A DNA stretch of 64,000 bases from positions 56,410 to 120,409 of the forward strand of contig PHDT01000004.1 in assembly GCA_002842695.1 (NCBI GenBank), read 5' to 3'. This document shows, piece after piece, positions 1 through 9,226 of this stretch. This stretch comes from Bacteroidetes bacterium HGW-Bacteroidetes-10 (GTDB taxonomy: Bacteria; Bacteroidota; Bacteroidia; Bacteroidales; UBA932). The position numbers and the translations under genes are program-made. Each line of letters opens with the position of its first letter. Position 1 is the first letter of the stretch. The notes below the pieces were generated by a model. It ran no database searches. It worked only from the letters and a program-made list of their open reading frames with translations, and was not told where the DNA came from.

Positions 1-102
1 TGCCGCAAATGCGTGGTTGAGTGCCCTACAAACGCTATATGGGAGGTAAATTTCCCTGTGAGGGTTCCAAAGAGGGATACGGCAGATGTTGAACAGCAAT
101 AA
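1..102 (+). CDS. rnfB: C-terminal end of electron transport complex subunit RnfB (truncated by window start)
   Basis: Frame 1 reads CRKCVVECPTNAIWEVNFPVRVPKRDTADVEQQ* with a ferredoxin CxxCxxxCP motif; immediately precedes rnfC. Confidence 0.75.
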   Translation, partial: CRKCVVECPTNAIWEVNFPVRVPKRDTADVEQQ

Positions 103-112
103 GTTTTAAATT

Positions 113-1450
113 ATGAGCAAAACTTTCTCAGTTGGGGGTATTCACCCCAAAGACAATAAAATATCCGTTGGCGCAGCAATCGAGAACTTTCCTCTTATGG
201 AAACGGCATACATATCTATGTCGCAGCATCTTGGAGCACCTGCAGAGCCTCTTGTTGCAAAGGGTGACAAGGTTAAGGCCGGTCAGCTTATAGCGAAGGC
301 AAACGGGTTTATTTCCGCAAATATTCATTCATCTGTTTCAGGTACGGTATCTGCCATTGAGCTCTTGCCGGACCTGGCAGGCAACCTTGTTCAGCATGTT
401 GTTGTAAAGGTTGAGGGAGACGAATGGGACGAAAAAATTGACCGTTCACCCGAAATTGTGAGAGAAATCAAACTCTCGCCATCTGAAATTATTACTAAAA
501 TTGCCGACTGCGGTATCGTTGGGCTTGGAGGTGCTGCCTTCCCCACTCACATAAAATTATCCCCGCCTCCGGGCAAGAAGGCCGAGTATCTTGTTATGAA
601 CGGTGCTGAGTGTGAGCCTTATCTCACATCTGATTATCGGATTATGCTCGAGAATCCTGAGGAAATTCTTATAGGTACCCGCATAATGATGATTGCTCTT
701 GGAGTGAAAAAGGCGTATGTTGGAATTGAGGATAATAAGCCTAAGGCAATCAGGAAGATGAAGGAGCTCTGCAGCAAGCAGTACAGAGATATAAAAATAG
801 TTTCTCTGCAGAAAAAATATCCGCAGGGGGGTGAAAAACAACTAATTGATGCAATTTTGGGCAGGCAGGTTCCTTCAATGGGACTTCCAATTGATACTGG
901 TGTTGTAGTTCAGAATGTTGGAACTGCTCTTGCTGTCTATGAAGCTGTCCAGAAAAACAAACCACTCTTTGAGGGTGTTGTGACCGTTACCGGTAAATGT
1001 ATGACCGAGCAGAGGAACTTCAGAATGAGAGTAGGTACTACTTTTGAATCGATGTTGTTTGCTGTGGGTGGTTTTCCAAAAGATGCTGAAAAGCTTGTGA
1101 GCGGTGGCCCAATGATGGGAAAGGCTGTTGCAAGGATAGAGGCTGCTTCTGTGAAAAGTACATCGGCCCTGCTGCTGCTTACTGAGGAGGAGACTAAGCG
1201 CAAACCTGAAGCTAACTGCATAAGGTGTGCGAAATGTGTTGACGCCTGTCCCATGGGTCTTGAGCCTTTCCTGCTTAACAGACTTTCGCGTGCCGGAAGG
1301 ATTGATGACCTGGAGGTTAACATGGTGCAGGACTGCATCGAATGTGGCAGCTGTCTCTATGTTTGTCCCGCAAACATCCCGCTGCTTGACACAATAAGAC
1401 TATCAAAAGCCTCTGTTCTCAAGATCATGAGAAGCAGACCCAAAAAGTAA
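113..1450 (+). CDS. rnfC: Electron transport complex subunit RnfC
   Basis: 445 aa, GLGGAAFPTHIKL, two ferredoxin motifs CIRCAKCVDACP and CIECGSCLYVCP, Rnf context. Confidence 0.95.
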   Translation: MSKTFSVGGIHPKDNKISVGAAIENFPLMETAYISMSQHLGAPAEPLVAKGDKVKAGQLIAKANGFISANIHSSVSGTVSAIELLPDLAGNLVQHVVVKVEGDEWDEKIDRSPEIVREIKLSPSEIITKIADCGIVGLGGAAFPTHIKLSPPPGKKAEYLVMNGAECEPYLTSDYRIMLENPEEILIGTRIMMIALGVKKAYVGIEDNKPKAIRKMKELCSKQYRDIKIVSLQKKYPQGGEKQLIDAILGRQVPSMGLPIDTGVVVQNVGTALAVYEAVQKNKPLFEGVVTVTGKCMTEQRNFRMRVGTTFESMLFAVGGFPKDAEKLVSGGPMMGKAVARIEAASVKSTSALLLLTEEETKRKPEANCIRCAKCVDACPMGLEPFLLNRLSRAGRIDDLEVNMVQDCIECGSCLYVCPANIPLLDTIRLSKASVLKIMRSRPKK

Positions 1451-1468
1451 AAAACAGATTTTACATAT

Positions 1469-2470
1469 ATGAAAAAACTGATTGTTTCACCGGCACCTCA
1501 CCTTCACGGAAAGGAGACTACAAAAAGTCTCATGAGGGATGTTGTAATAGCACTGGTACCCTCTTTGCTGGTATCGGTATATTACTTCGGATTCTCTGCG
1601 ATAAAACTCGCCCTTGTAGGTATTGCCACAGCAGTACTTGTTGAATATGTAATTCAGCGGTACATCGTTAAAACCAAAATAACAGTAAATGACTACTCGG
1701 CTGCCCTCACCGGATTGCTGCTCTCTCTGAACCTTCCGCCCAACTCACCATGGTGGATAATGTTCATTGGGTCTGTAGTTGCAATTGGAATAGCTAAAAT
1801 GACCTTTGGAGGAGTGGGGCAGAACCTGTTCAATCCTGCGCTTGTAGGTCGAGTGTTCCTTCTCGTCTCTTTTCCGGTAATAATGACAGATTACTCAATT
1901 CCCACATCATGGTTCCGCGAGGGTATTGATGCCGGTTCAGGCGCTACTGCTCTCTCAATAGTAAAGGAGGGTCTTGCAAAAGGGATGACTATGGATCAGA
2001 TATTCTCCCAGAATGAATTTTCATACGCTCAGATGCTCTTTAGCAAAATAGGCGGTTCGGTGGGAGAGGTTTCGGCTTTTGCCCTGATACTCGGTTTTAT
2101 TTATCTGCTTATCAGAAAGGTTATAAAGCCTCATATTCCGCTTGCTATAGTTGGTACTGTGGTTGTTTTCTCGGGAATCTTCTGGCTTATTGACCCTACT
2201 CACTATACAGACCCAATGTTTAATGTTCTTACAGGTGGTATTTTGATAGGATCAATTTTCATGGCAACTGACTATGTCACTTCGCCAATGAGTAATAAGG
2301 GAATGATTGTTTATGGCGTAGGAATTGGTGTGATAACAATGCTCATTCGTAACTGGGGCGCATATCCGGAGGGTATCTCCTTTGCTATCCTCATTCTGAA
2401 CGCTTGCGTTCCTCTCATAAATATGTACTTTAAACCTGTCAGATTTGGAAAGGGGGTGAAACATGGCTAA
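1469..2470 (+). CDS. rnfD: Electron transport complex subunit RnfD
   Basis: 333 aa multi-TM, SGATAL covalent-FMN motif, GGVGQNLFNPALVGRVFLL. Confidence 0.95.
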   Translation: MKKLIVSPAPHLHGKETTKSLMRDVVIALVPSLLVSVYYFGFSAIKLALVGIATAVLVEYVIQRYIVKTKITVNDYSAALTGLLLSLNLPPNSPWWIMFIGSVVAIGIAKMTFGGVGQNLFNPALVGRVFLLVSFPVIMTDYSIPTSWFREGIDAGSGATALSIVKEGLAKGMTMDQIFSQNEFSYAQMLFSKIGGSVGEVSAFALILGFIYLLIRKVIKPHIPLAIVGTVVVFSGIFWLIDPTHYTDPMFNVLTGGILIGSIFMATDYVTSPMSNKGMIVYGVGIGVITMLIRNWGAYPEGISFAILILNACVPLINMYFKPVRFGKGVKHG

Positions 2471-3071
2471 AGAATCAACACTTAAAAACATGGTGGTGAC
2501 CCTGACTCTCATCACTCTTATTGCCTCATCTGTGCTTGGAGGGGTTTATGCTATTACAAAGGAACCGATTGACGCGGCAAAAACTGCCAAGACAAATAAC
2601 GCTATCTCTAAAGTAGTGCCTGAGTTTGATAATGATCCTTCTGCAGACAAGTTCATTAAAGAACTGGATGAAAAGAGCTATGTGGTTTACCCTGCTAAGA
2701 GAGGGGATGAGATAGTCGGGTATGCTGTCGAATCATATACTTCGGGTGGATTTGGAGGCCGGATCCTTCTTATGGTAGGTTTCAATGCAGATGGTACAAT
2801 TAATAACACTGCCGTTCTTTCTCATGCAGAGACTCCAGGTCTGGGGGATAAAATGGTAGAGGGTAAAAGTGACTTTAGTGTTCAGTTTAAAGGTAAAAAT
2901 CCGGCAGATTTCAAATTGCTTGTGAAAAAGGATGGAGGTGATGTTGATGCAATAACTGCCTCTACTATTACATCCAGAGCCTTTTGTGATGCAGTAACTA
3001 CTGCATGGGAGGTATATAATTTATGTGCAGGTGAAACCCAAACTGAAAAAAAGGAGGGGACTAATGAGTAA
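2463..3071 (+). CDS. rnfG: Electron transport complex subunit RnfG (FMN-binding)
   Basis: 202 aa, one N-terminal TM, DAITASTITS flavinylation-like motif, operon position. Confidence 0.92.
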   Translation: MAKESTLKNMVVTLTLITLIASSVLGGVYAITKEPIDAAKTAKTNNAISKVVPEFDNDPSADKFIKELDEKSYVVYPAKRGDEIVGYAVESYTSGGFGGRILLMVGFNADGTINNTAVLSHAETPGLGDKMVEGKSDFSVQFKGKNPADFKLLVKKDGGDVDAITASTITSRAFCDAVTTAWEVYNLCAGETQTEKKEGTNE

Positions 3072-3651
3072 GTTTAATTTAGTTACAAAAGGTATTTTTA
3101 AGGAAAATCCAATTTTCGTTCTGCTTCTGGGAATGTGTCCGACTTTGGGTACGACAACCTCGGCAATAAACGGGATGGGAATGGGACTGGCTACTATGTT
3201 TGTCCTTATTATGTCAAATATGGTAATTTCTGCTATTGCCGGTTTCGTGCCTGCGAAGGTTAGAATTCCCTCATTTATTGTGGTAATTGCTGCGTTTGTA
3301 ACTGTTCTTCAGTTTCTGATGCAGGCATTTACACCCGGACTTTACGAGACACTTGGTCTTTTCATCCCGCTGATTGTGGTAAACTGTATTGTGCTGGGAA
3401 GGGCTGAGGCATTTGCATCTAAAAACGGTGTTGTTGACTCTGCACTTGATGGTATAGGGATAGGTCTTGGTTTTACAGCGGCCCTTACTGTACTGGGTAT
3501 GGTACGAGAACTTCTGGGAAGCGCCTCGATATTCGGTATCAAACTTATTGACGGAGACGGAATTCTGGTGTTTGTACTTGCTCCGGGAGCATTTATCGCG
3601 CTAGGTTATCTCCTGGTTCTGTTCAATAAATTAAAATCAAAAATTTCTTAA
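3064..3651 (+). CDS. rnfE: Electron transport complex subunit RnfE
   Basis: MSKFNLVTKGIFKENPIFVLLLGMCPTLGTTTSAINGMGMG; ATG at 3064 overlaps the rnfG stop and is preferred over the listed ORF start at 3025. Confidence 0.93.
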   Translation: MSKFNLVTKGIFKENPIFVLLLGMCPTLGTTTSAINGMGMGLATMFVLIMSNMVISAIAGFVPAKVRIPSFIVVIAAFVTVLQFLMQAFTPGLYETLGLFIPLIVVNCIVLGRAEAFASKNGVVDSALDGIGIGLGFTAALTVLGMVRELLGSASIFGIKLIDGDGILVFVLAPGAFIALGYLLVLFNKLKSKIS

Positions 3652-3663
3652 AGCTGATTTGTT

Positions 3664-4263
3664 ATGGAATATATACTAATTATAATTTCTGCAGTCTTTG
3701 TAAATAACATTCTGCTTTCACAATTCCTGGGAGTTTGCCCTTTTCTGGGAGTTTCTAACAAAGTGAGTACAGCCGCAGGTATGGCGGGAGCTGTTACTTT
3801 TGTGATGGCTGTTGCTACGCTGGCTACATACATGATTCAAAATTATGTTCTTGTACCGCTGGGAATTGAATTCATGCAAACAATTGCATTCATTCTGGTA
3901 ATTGCAGGTTTGGTTCAGATGGTAGAGATAATTCTTAAAAAAGTCAGCCCCTCTCTTTATCAGGCTTTGGGTATCTACCTTCCGCTAATTACCACAAACT
4001 GTGCGGTTCTGGGTGTTGCCATAATTGTAGTTTCTAAAGAATTTACATTTGGCGGCGACCCACATCTGCTTAACCTGGCGCAGTCTGTTGTGTTTGCAAT
4101 TGCCAATGCACTTGGATTTGGCCTGGCAATGATTCTTTTTGCCGGACTGAGAGAACAGCTGGAACTGGCAAATGTTCCAAAACCATTCAAGGGAATGCCT
4201 ATTGCTCTTGTGACAGCAGGCATACTTGCTCTCTCATTCATGGGATTTGCCGGACTGGTTTAA
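3664..4263 (+). CDS. rnfA: Electron transport complex subunit RnfA
   Basis: [31 protein letters not shown]; six-TM RnfA/NqrE family. Confidence 0.95.
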   Translation: MEYILIIISAVFVNNILLSQFLGVCPFLGVSNKVSTAAGMAGAVTFVMAVATLATYMIQNYVLVPLGIEFMQTIAFILVIAGLVQMVEIILKKVSPSLYQALGIYLPLITTNCAVLGVAIIVVSKEFTFGGDPHLLNLAQSVVFAIANALGFGLAMILFAGLREQLELANVPKPFKGMPIALVTAGILALSFMGFAGLV

Positions 4264-4282
4264 TAACTGAAATTTTTTAACT

Positions 4283-4558
4283 ATGCCAAAAACACTACTT
4301 GAGATAGATCAGCTTCTTCGTTCGGGAGAGACAGAGAAGGCGCACAATGAGCTGAATACTTTGCTTGAAAAAGAGCCTGACAATGCCGAGGCCTGGTATC
4401 TGCTGGGCAGCATCCTCAGAAGACAGCAATTATGGGGAGACGCAATCAATGCTCTCAACAAGGCAAAGTTCCTCAATCCTGAGGGGCCGGCAGCTCATGC
4501 TATTGAATCAATTTATGAAATTCTGAGATTCCAGAATACAGACATGATGAACCCTTAA
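4283..4558 (+). CDS. Small tetratricopeptide-repeat protein
   Basis: 91 aa, PDNAEAWYLLGSILRRQQLWGDAINALNKAKFLNPEG TPR pattern; 19 bp after rnfA. Confidence 0.75.
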   Translation: MPKTLLEIDQLLRSGETEKAHNELNTLLEKEPDNAEAWYLLGSILRRQQLWGDAINALNKAKFLNPEGPAAHAIESIYEILRFQNTDMMNP

Positions 4559-5193
4559 TCAATCAAGGCCAGTTTACCGGCCGACATCTTATAACATCTG
4601 GTGGCCAGATCTGTTACTTCGTTCCTGTTATGGGTTACGTGGATTACGGTCTGGCCATCTTTTTTCAGAATACCCAGAGTTTTTGAGGCCTCTTCTCTGA
4701 GCTCTTCGTCCAGAGCACTTAATGGTTCGTCCAGCAGAAGAACAGACGGCTCATGCGCCAGTGCTCTGGCGAGAGCAACTCGCTGTCTCTCTCCTCCGGA
4801 CAAGCCGGATATACTTCTTGAGAGTAATCCGCTTATAAAAAATTGCTCAGCAAGTGCGCCGGCTGTAATCTTTATAGCCTGATCATTTAACCGGGAAACT
4901 CTCAGCGGGAAGGCTATGTTCTCAAAAACAGTCATGTGAGGGAAGAGAGCATAGTCCTGAAAAAGCATTCCAACAGGGCGTTTTCTGGCAGAAATACGTG
5001 TGTAATCTGTATTGTCAATTATTACCTTTCCACTTTCGGGAATCCTTAATCCGGCAATTATTTCAAGCAGCATTGACTTCCCTGATCCGGAAGGACCAAA
5101 AACGGCATAATACCCTCCTGTCTCAAGTTCAACAGTTATGGGGCCAAGAGTAAAGTCATCTGCTCTGAATAGTATATCGGTAAGTTTTACCAT
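4555..5193 (-). CDS. Molybdate/tungstate-type ABC transporter ATP-binding protein (short, no C-terminal TOBE domain)
   Basis: 212 aa, GPSGSGKS Walker A, LSGGERQRVALARALAHEPSVLLLDEPLSALD signature/Walker B; ends after the NBD. Confidence 0.85.
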   Translation of the reverse strand: MVKLTDILFRADDFTLGPITVELETGGYYAVFGPSGSGKSMLLEIIAGLRIPESGKVIIDNTDYTRISARKRPVGMLFQDYALFPHMTVFENIAFPLRVSRLNDQAIKITAGALAEQFFISGLLSRSISGLSGGERQRVALARALAHEPSVLLLDEPLSALDEELREEASKTLGILKKDGQTVIHVTHNRNEVTDLATRCYKMSAGKLALID

Positions 5194-5972
5194 CTTTTCT
5201 TTTGATAAATTCTGAGAGCAATAAATAGAATTAGTGTAACAGTAACAAAAATAACTGCTACCGGCCTTGCGTATGCCAGCCCGAAAGAGTTAAACCTGTC
5301 GAATATAAGTACAGGTGTAGTCATGGGGTGATAGGCCACAATTACAATTGCTCCAAATTCACTCATCCCTCTGGCAAACATTAGTAATAGTCCCGAAACT
5401 ACAGACCTGCCAGCAAGAGGAAGTGATATCTTCATAAATGTACTTATTCTTGAGGCACCAAGTGTCTCGGCGGCCTGTTCCAGTCTTGTGGGAACGGCAG
5501 CAAAGCCATCCCTTGCTGAGTTAATCAGGAATGGTATGCTTACGAATGCCATTGCAAGTGCAATCGCAAACGGAGATCCTACCAGATTTAGTCCAAATGA
5601 AGAGGCAAGCGAGCCAAGGGCAGAATCGCGCGAAATAAGTCCCAGAATGGCTATGCCTGCTGCAGAGTGTGGAATCACTATCGGAAGGTCTACAATGGCT
5701 TCTATTACTCCTTTAAAGGGAAACTTTTTCCTTGCAAGGATATATGCAAGAGGTATTGCAAAAAGGGCTGAAATAATTGTTGCGGCAAAGGAGATTATTA
5801 GAGTGCGTATGATGCTGTTGCCAACAACTTTATCAGTAGCTGCATCAAACAGGTTGGGAGCATTTACAGAGAGGAACATTCCTGCAAGCGGAGCAAAAAT
5901 GAACAGCAGTGCTACTCCTCCCAGAAGGAGGAAAATGGTATGAGTAAAATTGAAGTTATCCCTTGCTCTCAT
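5187..5972 (-). CDS. ModB/WtpB-like ABC transporter permease
   Basis: Multi-TM, PLAYILARKKFPFKGVIEAIVDLPIVIPHSAAGIAIL and EQAAETLGASRISTFMKISLPLAGRSV (EAA loop); start taken at MRARDNF (5972). Confidence 0.85.
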   Translation of the reverse strand: MRARDNFNFTHTIFLLLGGVALLFIFAPLAGMFLSVNAPNLFDAATDKVVGNSIIRTLIISFAATIISALFAIPLAYILARKKFPFKGVIEAIVDLPIVIPHSAAGIAILGLISRDSALGSLASSFGLNLVGSPFAIALAMAFVSIPFLINSARDGFAAVPTRLEQAAETLGASRISTFMKISLPLAGRSVVSGLLLMFARGMSEFGAIVIVAYHPMTTPVLIFDRFNSFGLAYARPVAVIFVTVTLILFIALRIYQKKRW

Positions 5973-5977
5973 CCATA

Positions 5978-6002
5978 CAAAGATATGAAAAATGTATCTT
6001 TG
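5978..6002. promoter_or_regulatory. Symmetric divergent promoter: TATCTTTG (-7) on both strands
   Basis: acaaagata-N9-tatctttgt inverted repeat; + element 5995-6002 lies 4 nt before ATG 6007, - element 5985-5978 lies 5 nt before ATG 5972; matches Bacteroidota TAnnTTTG. Confidence 0.65.
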
Positions 6003-6006
6003 TGGC

Positions 6007-6993
6007 ATGAAATTCATACTGCCGCTCACAGTTTCAGCAATTACCGCAGCAATTCTTCTGCCGGTGGCCATTTTCCCCGATACACCTCTTCTGCTCGGAG
6101 GGAGACTCTTCTCTGGCGGAAGCTTTATTCAGATTGGAGTTGTCTCAATATATGCAGGCCTTCTTACACATAAAATGGAGAATATTAACAGCAGGGCTGC
6201 ATGGAGAAGGTACTCGTGGCTTTTATTTGGAGTGTTGTTCTATTTCCAGTTGCTGCTTGGGATAACTGCGGATTCTCTTTTTCTGATGACGGGAAAACTG
6301 CATTTGCCTATTCCTGCTGTAATTGTAGCCGGTCCTCTCTACAGATTCAGTTCCTGGTTTATGATAATTCTGTTTCTTTCAACTGTGCTCATATCTGGAC
6401 CTGCCTGGTGCAGCCAGCTCTGCTATTTTGGAGCTTTTGACGCAATCTCCTCCCGGCCTAAAGATGGTTCTCCTTCAAGGAAGGTGAAATCCTGGCTGAA
6501 ACAAACCAAACCAAAACTGCGCCTGGTTATATTATTTGCAGTTGTTTCAGTTGCTCTTCTGCTTAGAATAATAAACGGGAGTGCCGGAACAGCTGTTCTT
6601 CTGGCAATTCTCTTTATGATTGCCGGTTTGGCGGTAATGGCTTCTCTCTCTTTCAGGAGCGGGGCAATGGTTCACTGTTCGGTTTGGTGTCCTGTGGGAA
6701 CTATTGTAAACTATGTGAAATATATCTCTCCATTCAGATTTGGTACAAATTCAGCCTGTACCTCATGTATGAAGTGTTTACCTTCATGCAGTTATATGGC
6801 TATGAGCAGAGGTGCAGACGGGAAACTACAAATTGGAAATGGCTGCACCTATTGTGGGGATTGTATACCTAAGTGCAGTCATAATGGGCTGGAATACAGA
6901 TTTCCCGGCTTGACTCCAAAGAGTGCCGAATCTCTCTGGATTACAATCACGGTTATTCTTCACGCCGTTTTCCTGGCAATTGCAAGAGTCTGA
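6007..6993 (+). CDS. Membrane polyferredoxin, 4Fe-4S NapH/NosR-like
   Basis: Several TM segments, CSVWCPVGT, CTSCMKCLPSCS, CTYCGDCIPKCS; start taken at MKFILPL. Confidence 0.8.
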   Translation: MKFILPLTVSAITAAILLPVAIFPDTPLLLGGRLFSGGSFIQIGVVSIYAGLLTHKMENINSRAAWRRYSWLLFGVLFYFQLLLGITADSLFLMTGKLHLPIPAVIVAGPLYRFSSWFMIILFLSTVLISGPAWCSQLCYFGAFDAISSRPKDGSPSRKVKSWLKQTKPKLRLVILFAVVSVALLLRIINGSAGTAVLLAILFMIAGLAVMASLSFRSGAMVHCSVWCPVGTIVNYVKYISPFRFGTNSACTSCMKCLPSCSYMAMSRGADGKLQIGNGCTYCGDCIPKCSHNGLEYRFPGLTPKSAESLWITITVILHAVFLAIARV

Positions 6994-7011
6994 TAAAATC
7001 CGGTACGGGGT

Positions 7012-7944
7012 CTAATGATTGTCCAGTCCTGATTTCATTGCAATCAGGTGATCAAGCATGGGAATAATTTCTGAGATATACTCCTTTACTGCCTTCAGAC
7101 TGCCCGGCAGGACAAATATAAGAGAGTCACCGGCAACCCCGGCAACACTTCTGCTAAGCAGGGCATTTGGCTTCTGGGCTCCGTATTTCATCCTGATAAA
7201 ATCCATTATTCCGGGAATCTCCTTGTCTAAGAGAGGTTTTACAACTTCCGGAGTAAAATCTCTTGGACCAATTCCTGTTCCCCCTGTAGTAAAAATAATT
7301 TCACATCCGGAATTAATAAGTTCTTTCAGTGAATCTTCCAGAAGCAGTTTGTCGTCAGGGATAAGTCTGTAATCTGTTTTGTTAACTCTTCCGGTTTTGG
7401 AGAAGAATTCCTCGAGTGATACTGCGATTTCCGGTCCGCTTAAATCTGCATAAACTCCTTCGGAGGCTCTGTCACTTAGTGTAATAACGCCACTCTTCCA
7501 GGTTTTCCGGAAATATTCAAGCTTATCTCCGGATTTTAAAGTGCCGCCTTTTAATACCCGTGCAAAAATACCCTCTTTAGGCATTATGCATGCGCCAGTA
7601 TCTCTGAATATTGCACAACCGTCTCCGTGGCATTTCTTGCCAATCTGGGTTACCTCAAGTTCAATTGCTGAGTTCCTGAGAATATCTCCCGGTCTCATAT
7701 TGTTCAGCACCAGTCCGCTTGTTGTGATGTTCTCTGCAAACTCACCCCATGCAAAGCTTTTGCCGGTTATTTCCGAGAATTTCGCAAAACTCTCACTGCC
7801 GAGCAAACTTACCTGTCTGTGCCACTTTCCTGAGTGGGCATCATTTGTAACTCCTAAAGATGTAAGTTCAATACTGCTAACGGGCAGCTTAATCTCTCCC
7901 TTTTGTTCAGATATATTAACTGATATTATATCAAGTTGTGCCAT
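7012..7944 (-). CDS. MOSC domain fused to MogA/MoaB-like molybdopterin-binding domain
   Basis: N-term SLGVTNDAHSGKWHRQVSLLGSES...NITTSGL (MOSC); C-term GVITLSDRASEGVYADLSGPEI...FTTGGTGIGPRDFTPE (MogA/MoaB). Start at MAQLDII after the moaC stop. Confidence 0.88.
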   Translation of the reverse strand: MAQLDIISVNISEQKGEIKLPVSSIELTSLGVTNDAHSGKWHRQVSLLGSESFAKFSEITGKSFAWGEFAENITTSGLVLNNMRPGDILRNSAIELEVTQIGKKCHGDGCAIFRDTGACIMPKEGIFARVLKGGTLKSGDKLEYFRKTWKSGVITLSDRASEGVYADLSGPEIAVSLEEFFSKTGRVNKTDYRLIPDDKLLLEDSLKELINSGCEIIFTTGGTGIGPRDFTPEVVKPLLDKEIPGIMDFIRMKYGAQKPNALLSRSVAGVAGDSLIFVLPGSLKAVKEYISEIIPMLDHLIAMKSGLDNH

Positions 7945-7957
7945 TCTGTTTTTTGTT

Positions 7958-8419
7958 CTATATCCTGCTTTTTGTTTTCTCCAGCAGTTCAATTTTACTT
8001 ATTACCATTTTTTTGTCAACAGCCTTGCACATGTCGTAAACTGTGAGAAGAGCCACACTAACAGCAGTCAGTGCCTCCATCTCAACTCCAGTGTTGCCGT
8101 TGCAGCTGACATAGCTTTCAGCTGAAATACCGCCGGGGAAGAGGGTGAGCTTAACATCGGCCTTATTAAGCAGAAGCTGGTGGCAAAGGGGGATGAGATC
8201 TGATGTCTTCTTTGCTGCCATAATTCCTGCAATCTGAGCAACAGAGAGCAAATCTCCTTTTTTTAGCCCGTTTTCCCTTATTAACTCAACTGTCTCTTCT
8301 GACAGAGATATATGACCAGCAGCTCTTGCCACTCTTTTTGAAACTGGCTTTTCGCCTACATCAACCATGTTGGCTCTTCCCTTTTCATCTGTGTGTGAAA
8401 ATGATTTATTTGTTGCCAT
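7958..8419 (-). CDS. moaC: Cyclic pyranopterin monophosphate synthase MoaC
   Basis: MVDVGEKPVSKRVARAAG, KKTSDLIPLCHQLLLNKADV, GVEMEALTAVSVALLTVYDMCKAVDK. Confidence 0.95.
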   Translation of the reverse strand: MATNKSFSHTDEKGRANMVDVGEKPVSKRVARAAGHISLSEETVELIRENGLKKGDLLSVAQIAGIMAAKKTSDLIPLCHQLLLNKADVKLTLFPGGISAESYVSCNGNTGVEMEALTAVSVALLTVYDMCKAVDKKMVISKIELLEKTKSRI

Positions 8420-8421
8420 AT

Positions 8422-9225
8422 TTATCCTCCAATATTGAAAAATTCACCTGTTGTGTTGTGCCCGCCCCGCTTTGGTTTGTTCTGCACTGCCATTTCCAGT
8501 GCATTTTTTGCTCCCAGAGTGCGCAGGTCATATTCAAGATCACTAAACAGGCATGGTTTTACCTTTCCGGTTGCAGTAAGTCTTAATCTGTTGCATTTTG
8601 GACAATCTCCGCCATCACCACCGTCTACAATTCCAAAATTTCCCTTATGCAAATCCATTGTCTGAATGTATCTAACCTGCAATCCGTTTTCTGCTGCGAA
8701 TGCAGCTACATCGCGGGCATCTTTCTCCTCCCGGCTGTGCGCCACAACACAGTTTATCTTTACAGGTTCAAGGCCTGCTTCAAGGGCTGACCTAATTCCT
8801 TCAAATACCTTTTGAACATCTCCTCCTCTTGTTATCTCACTGTACCGAACAGGGTCCGTAGCATCAAGGCTGATATTTATCCTGCTTAATCCGGCCTGCC
8901 TGAGCTCCTTTGCAAATAATGAGAGTAACTGTCCGTTAGTTGTCATGGAGAGATCTGAAATTCCTTCAATTGAAGCAATCCTTCCTACCAACTCAATTAT
9001 TCCTCTTCTTACAAGAGGTTCTCCACCTGTGAGCCTTACTTTGACAATGCCCATTGAAACAGCCGTTCTGGTAAATTCGGTGATTTCGTCAAAAGAGAGG
9101 ATCTTACTATGGTCTAAAAGCGGAACTCCCTCTTCGGGCATGCAGTATGTACACCTTAGGTTACATCTGTCAGTTACAGAGATACGAAGGTATGTAATTT
9201 TTCTTCCAACAGTGTCGCAAAGCAT
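8422..9225 (-). CDS. moaA: GTP 3',8-cyclase MoaA-like radical SAM protein (short, 267 aa)
   Basis: RISVTDRCNLRCTYCMPEEGVPLL, RLTGGEP, CPKCNRLRLTATGKVKPCLF (Cx2Cx13C), C-terminal GG; middle region appears shortened. Confidence 0.85.
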   Translation of the reverse strand: MLCDTVGRKITYLRISVTDRCNLRCTYCMPEEGVPLLDHSKILSFDEITEFTRTAVSMGIVKVRLTGGEPLVRRGIIELVGRIASIEGISDLSMTTNGQLLSLFAKELRQAGLSRINISLDATDPVRYSEITRGGDVQKVFEGIRSALEAGLEPVKINCVVAHSREEKDARDVAAFAAENGLQVRYIQTMDLHKGNFGIVDGGDGGDCPKCNRLRLTATGKVKPCLFSDLEYDLRTLGAKNALEMAVQNKPKRGGHNTTGEFFNIGG

Positions 9226-9226
9226 T

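Noticed and set aside
5973-6071. Longer N-terminus of the ModB-like permease (MATGRRIAAVIAETVSG...)
   Set aside because: It overlaps the divergent polyferredoxin gene, and a -7 element sits just before the internal ATG at 5972.
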